Of a DNA stretch of 5,397 nucleotides, positions 5,048 through 5,397 are shown one piece after another. The number at the start of each line of letters is the position of its first letter. Positions within the stretch are counted from its first letter, which is position 1. Below the pieces are notes generated by a model. That model worked only from the letters and a program-made list of their open reading frames with translations. It searched no databases and had not been told where the DNA came from. A program made the translations under genes and the position numbers. The DNA comes from an uncultured Collinsella sp. (GTDB lineage: Bacteria; Actinomycetota; Coriobacteriia; Coriobacteriales; Coriobacteriaceae), in the NCBI GenBank assembly GCA_900544645.1, contig UQWG01000070.1:1-5397 (forward strand), read 5' to 3'.

Positions 5048-5397
5048 GTGCGCAAGGCGCTGGCACAACCTCATACCAAGCAGTTCCTCAAGTTTGCTGT
5101 CGTGGGTCTTATCTCCTTTGGCATCGACTGGGGCATGCTCATTGCGCTCGTCGAGCTGTTCCACCTCGACTTTTTGATGAGCACCACGGTTTCGTTTATC
5201 ACGTCCGTCGTGGTCAACTACTGGCTCAGCATGAAGTACGTGTTCGACCACCGCGAAGGCATGAGCCGCAAGCGCGAGTTCACGATCTTCACCATCCTGT
5301 CGGTGATCGGCCTGGGCCTCAACGACCTGTACATGTTTGTGGGCGTCACGTTTTTGAGCATCGGCTACCAGGCCATGAAGGCCATCGCCACGTTCCT
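5048..5397 (+). CDS. GtrA family membrane protein (second of two), 3' end beyond the window
   Basis: 116 codons are visible before the right edge, with no stop. The sequence begins with a short polar lead, then KFAVVGLISFGIDW (15-28) as helix 1 and a second helix at about 42-60. These are followed by NYWLSMKYVF (57-66), the loop HREGMSRKRE (68-77), and helix 3 from about 78. The fourth helix and closing YNF-type motif would lie outside. Residues 61-93 match residues 56-88 of the preceding GtrA protein at 26 of 33 positions, and a 17-base stretch is identical in both genes (4598-4614 and 5228-5244), so they are close paralogues. The start is GTG 5048, because an in-frame TAA lies at 5003-5005 and no ATG, GTG or TTG intervenes. 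It is separated from the first copy by a hairpin and an inverted repeat, so it may have its own promoter. A lipid-linked sugar translocation role is inferred from the family. Confidence 0.88.
   Translation, partial: MRKALAQPHTKQFLKFAVVGLISFGIDWGMLIALVELFHLDFLMSTTVSFITSVVVNYWLSMKYVFDHREGMSRKREFTIFTILSVIGLGLNDLYMFVGVTFLSIGYQAMKAIATF

Overview
The window is GC-rich, densely coded bacterial DNA. Gene content and protein style suggest a Coriobacteriia member, most likely Collinsella or a close relative. This is inferred from remembered family resemblance and composition, because no rRNA or other taxonomic marker is present. It reads as ordinary chromosome: there is no transposase, integrase, tRNA, CRISPR array or phage gene.

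Layout. (1) 53-1144 (+) encodes a 363-residue protein of unknown function. Its phosphate-binding-barrel-like core lies between an acidic N-terminal extension and a basic C-terminal tail. A GC-rich hairpin with a T-run (1157-1189) separates it from the convergent next gene. (2) 1226-2116 (-) encodes a complete DegV-family fatty-acid-binding protein. (3) 2117-2437 is a 321-base divergent intergenic region, AT-richer than the genes and crowded with short repeats, palindromes and a leader hairpin. (4) 2438-4354 (+) encodes a class III fructose-1,6-bisphosphatase (fbp). (5) 4433-4828 (+) encodes a GtrA-family four-helix membrane protein, 78 bases after fbp, with two overlapping hairpins in the gap. 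(6) 4829-5047 holds a long hairpin, a perfect 11-base inverted repeat and the leader of the next gene. (7) From 5048 to the right edge is a second GtrA-family protein, closely similar to the first and cut by the window end.

How the genes relate. Fbp is the irreversible gluconeogenic step, DegV proteins deliver host or medium fatty acids towards phospholipid synthesis, and GtrA proteins are linked to moving lipid-carried sugars for cell-surface glycosylation. A link between central carbon flux and envelope building is possible but is only suggested by adjacency. No complete new system is visible. The points most worth a second look are the uncharacterised barrel protein, the repeat-rich degV/fbp regulatory region, the overlapping hairpins after fbp, and the tandem GtrA pair with its inverted repeat.
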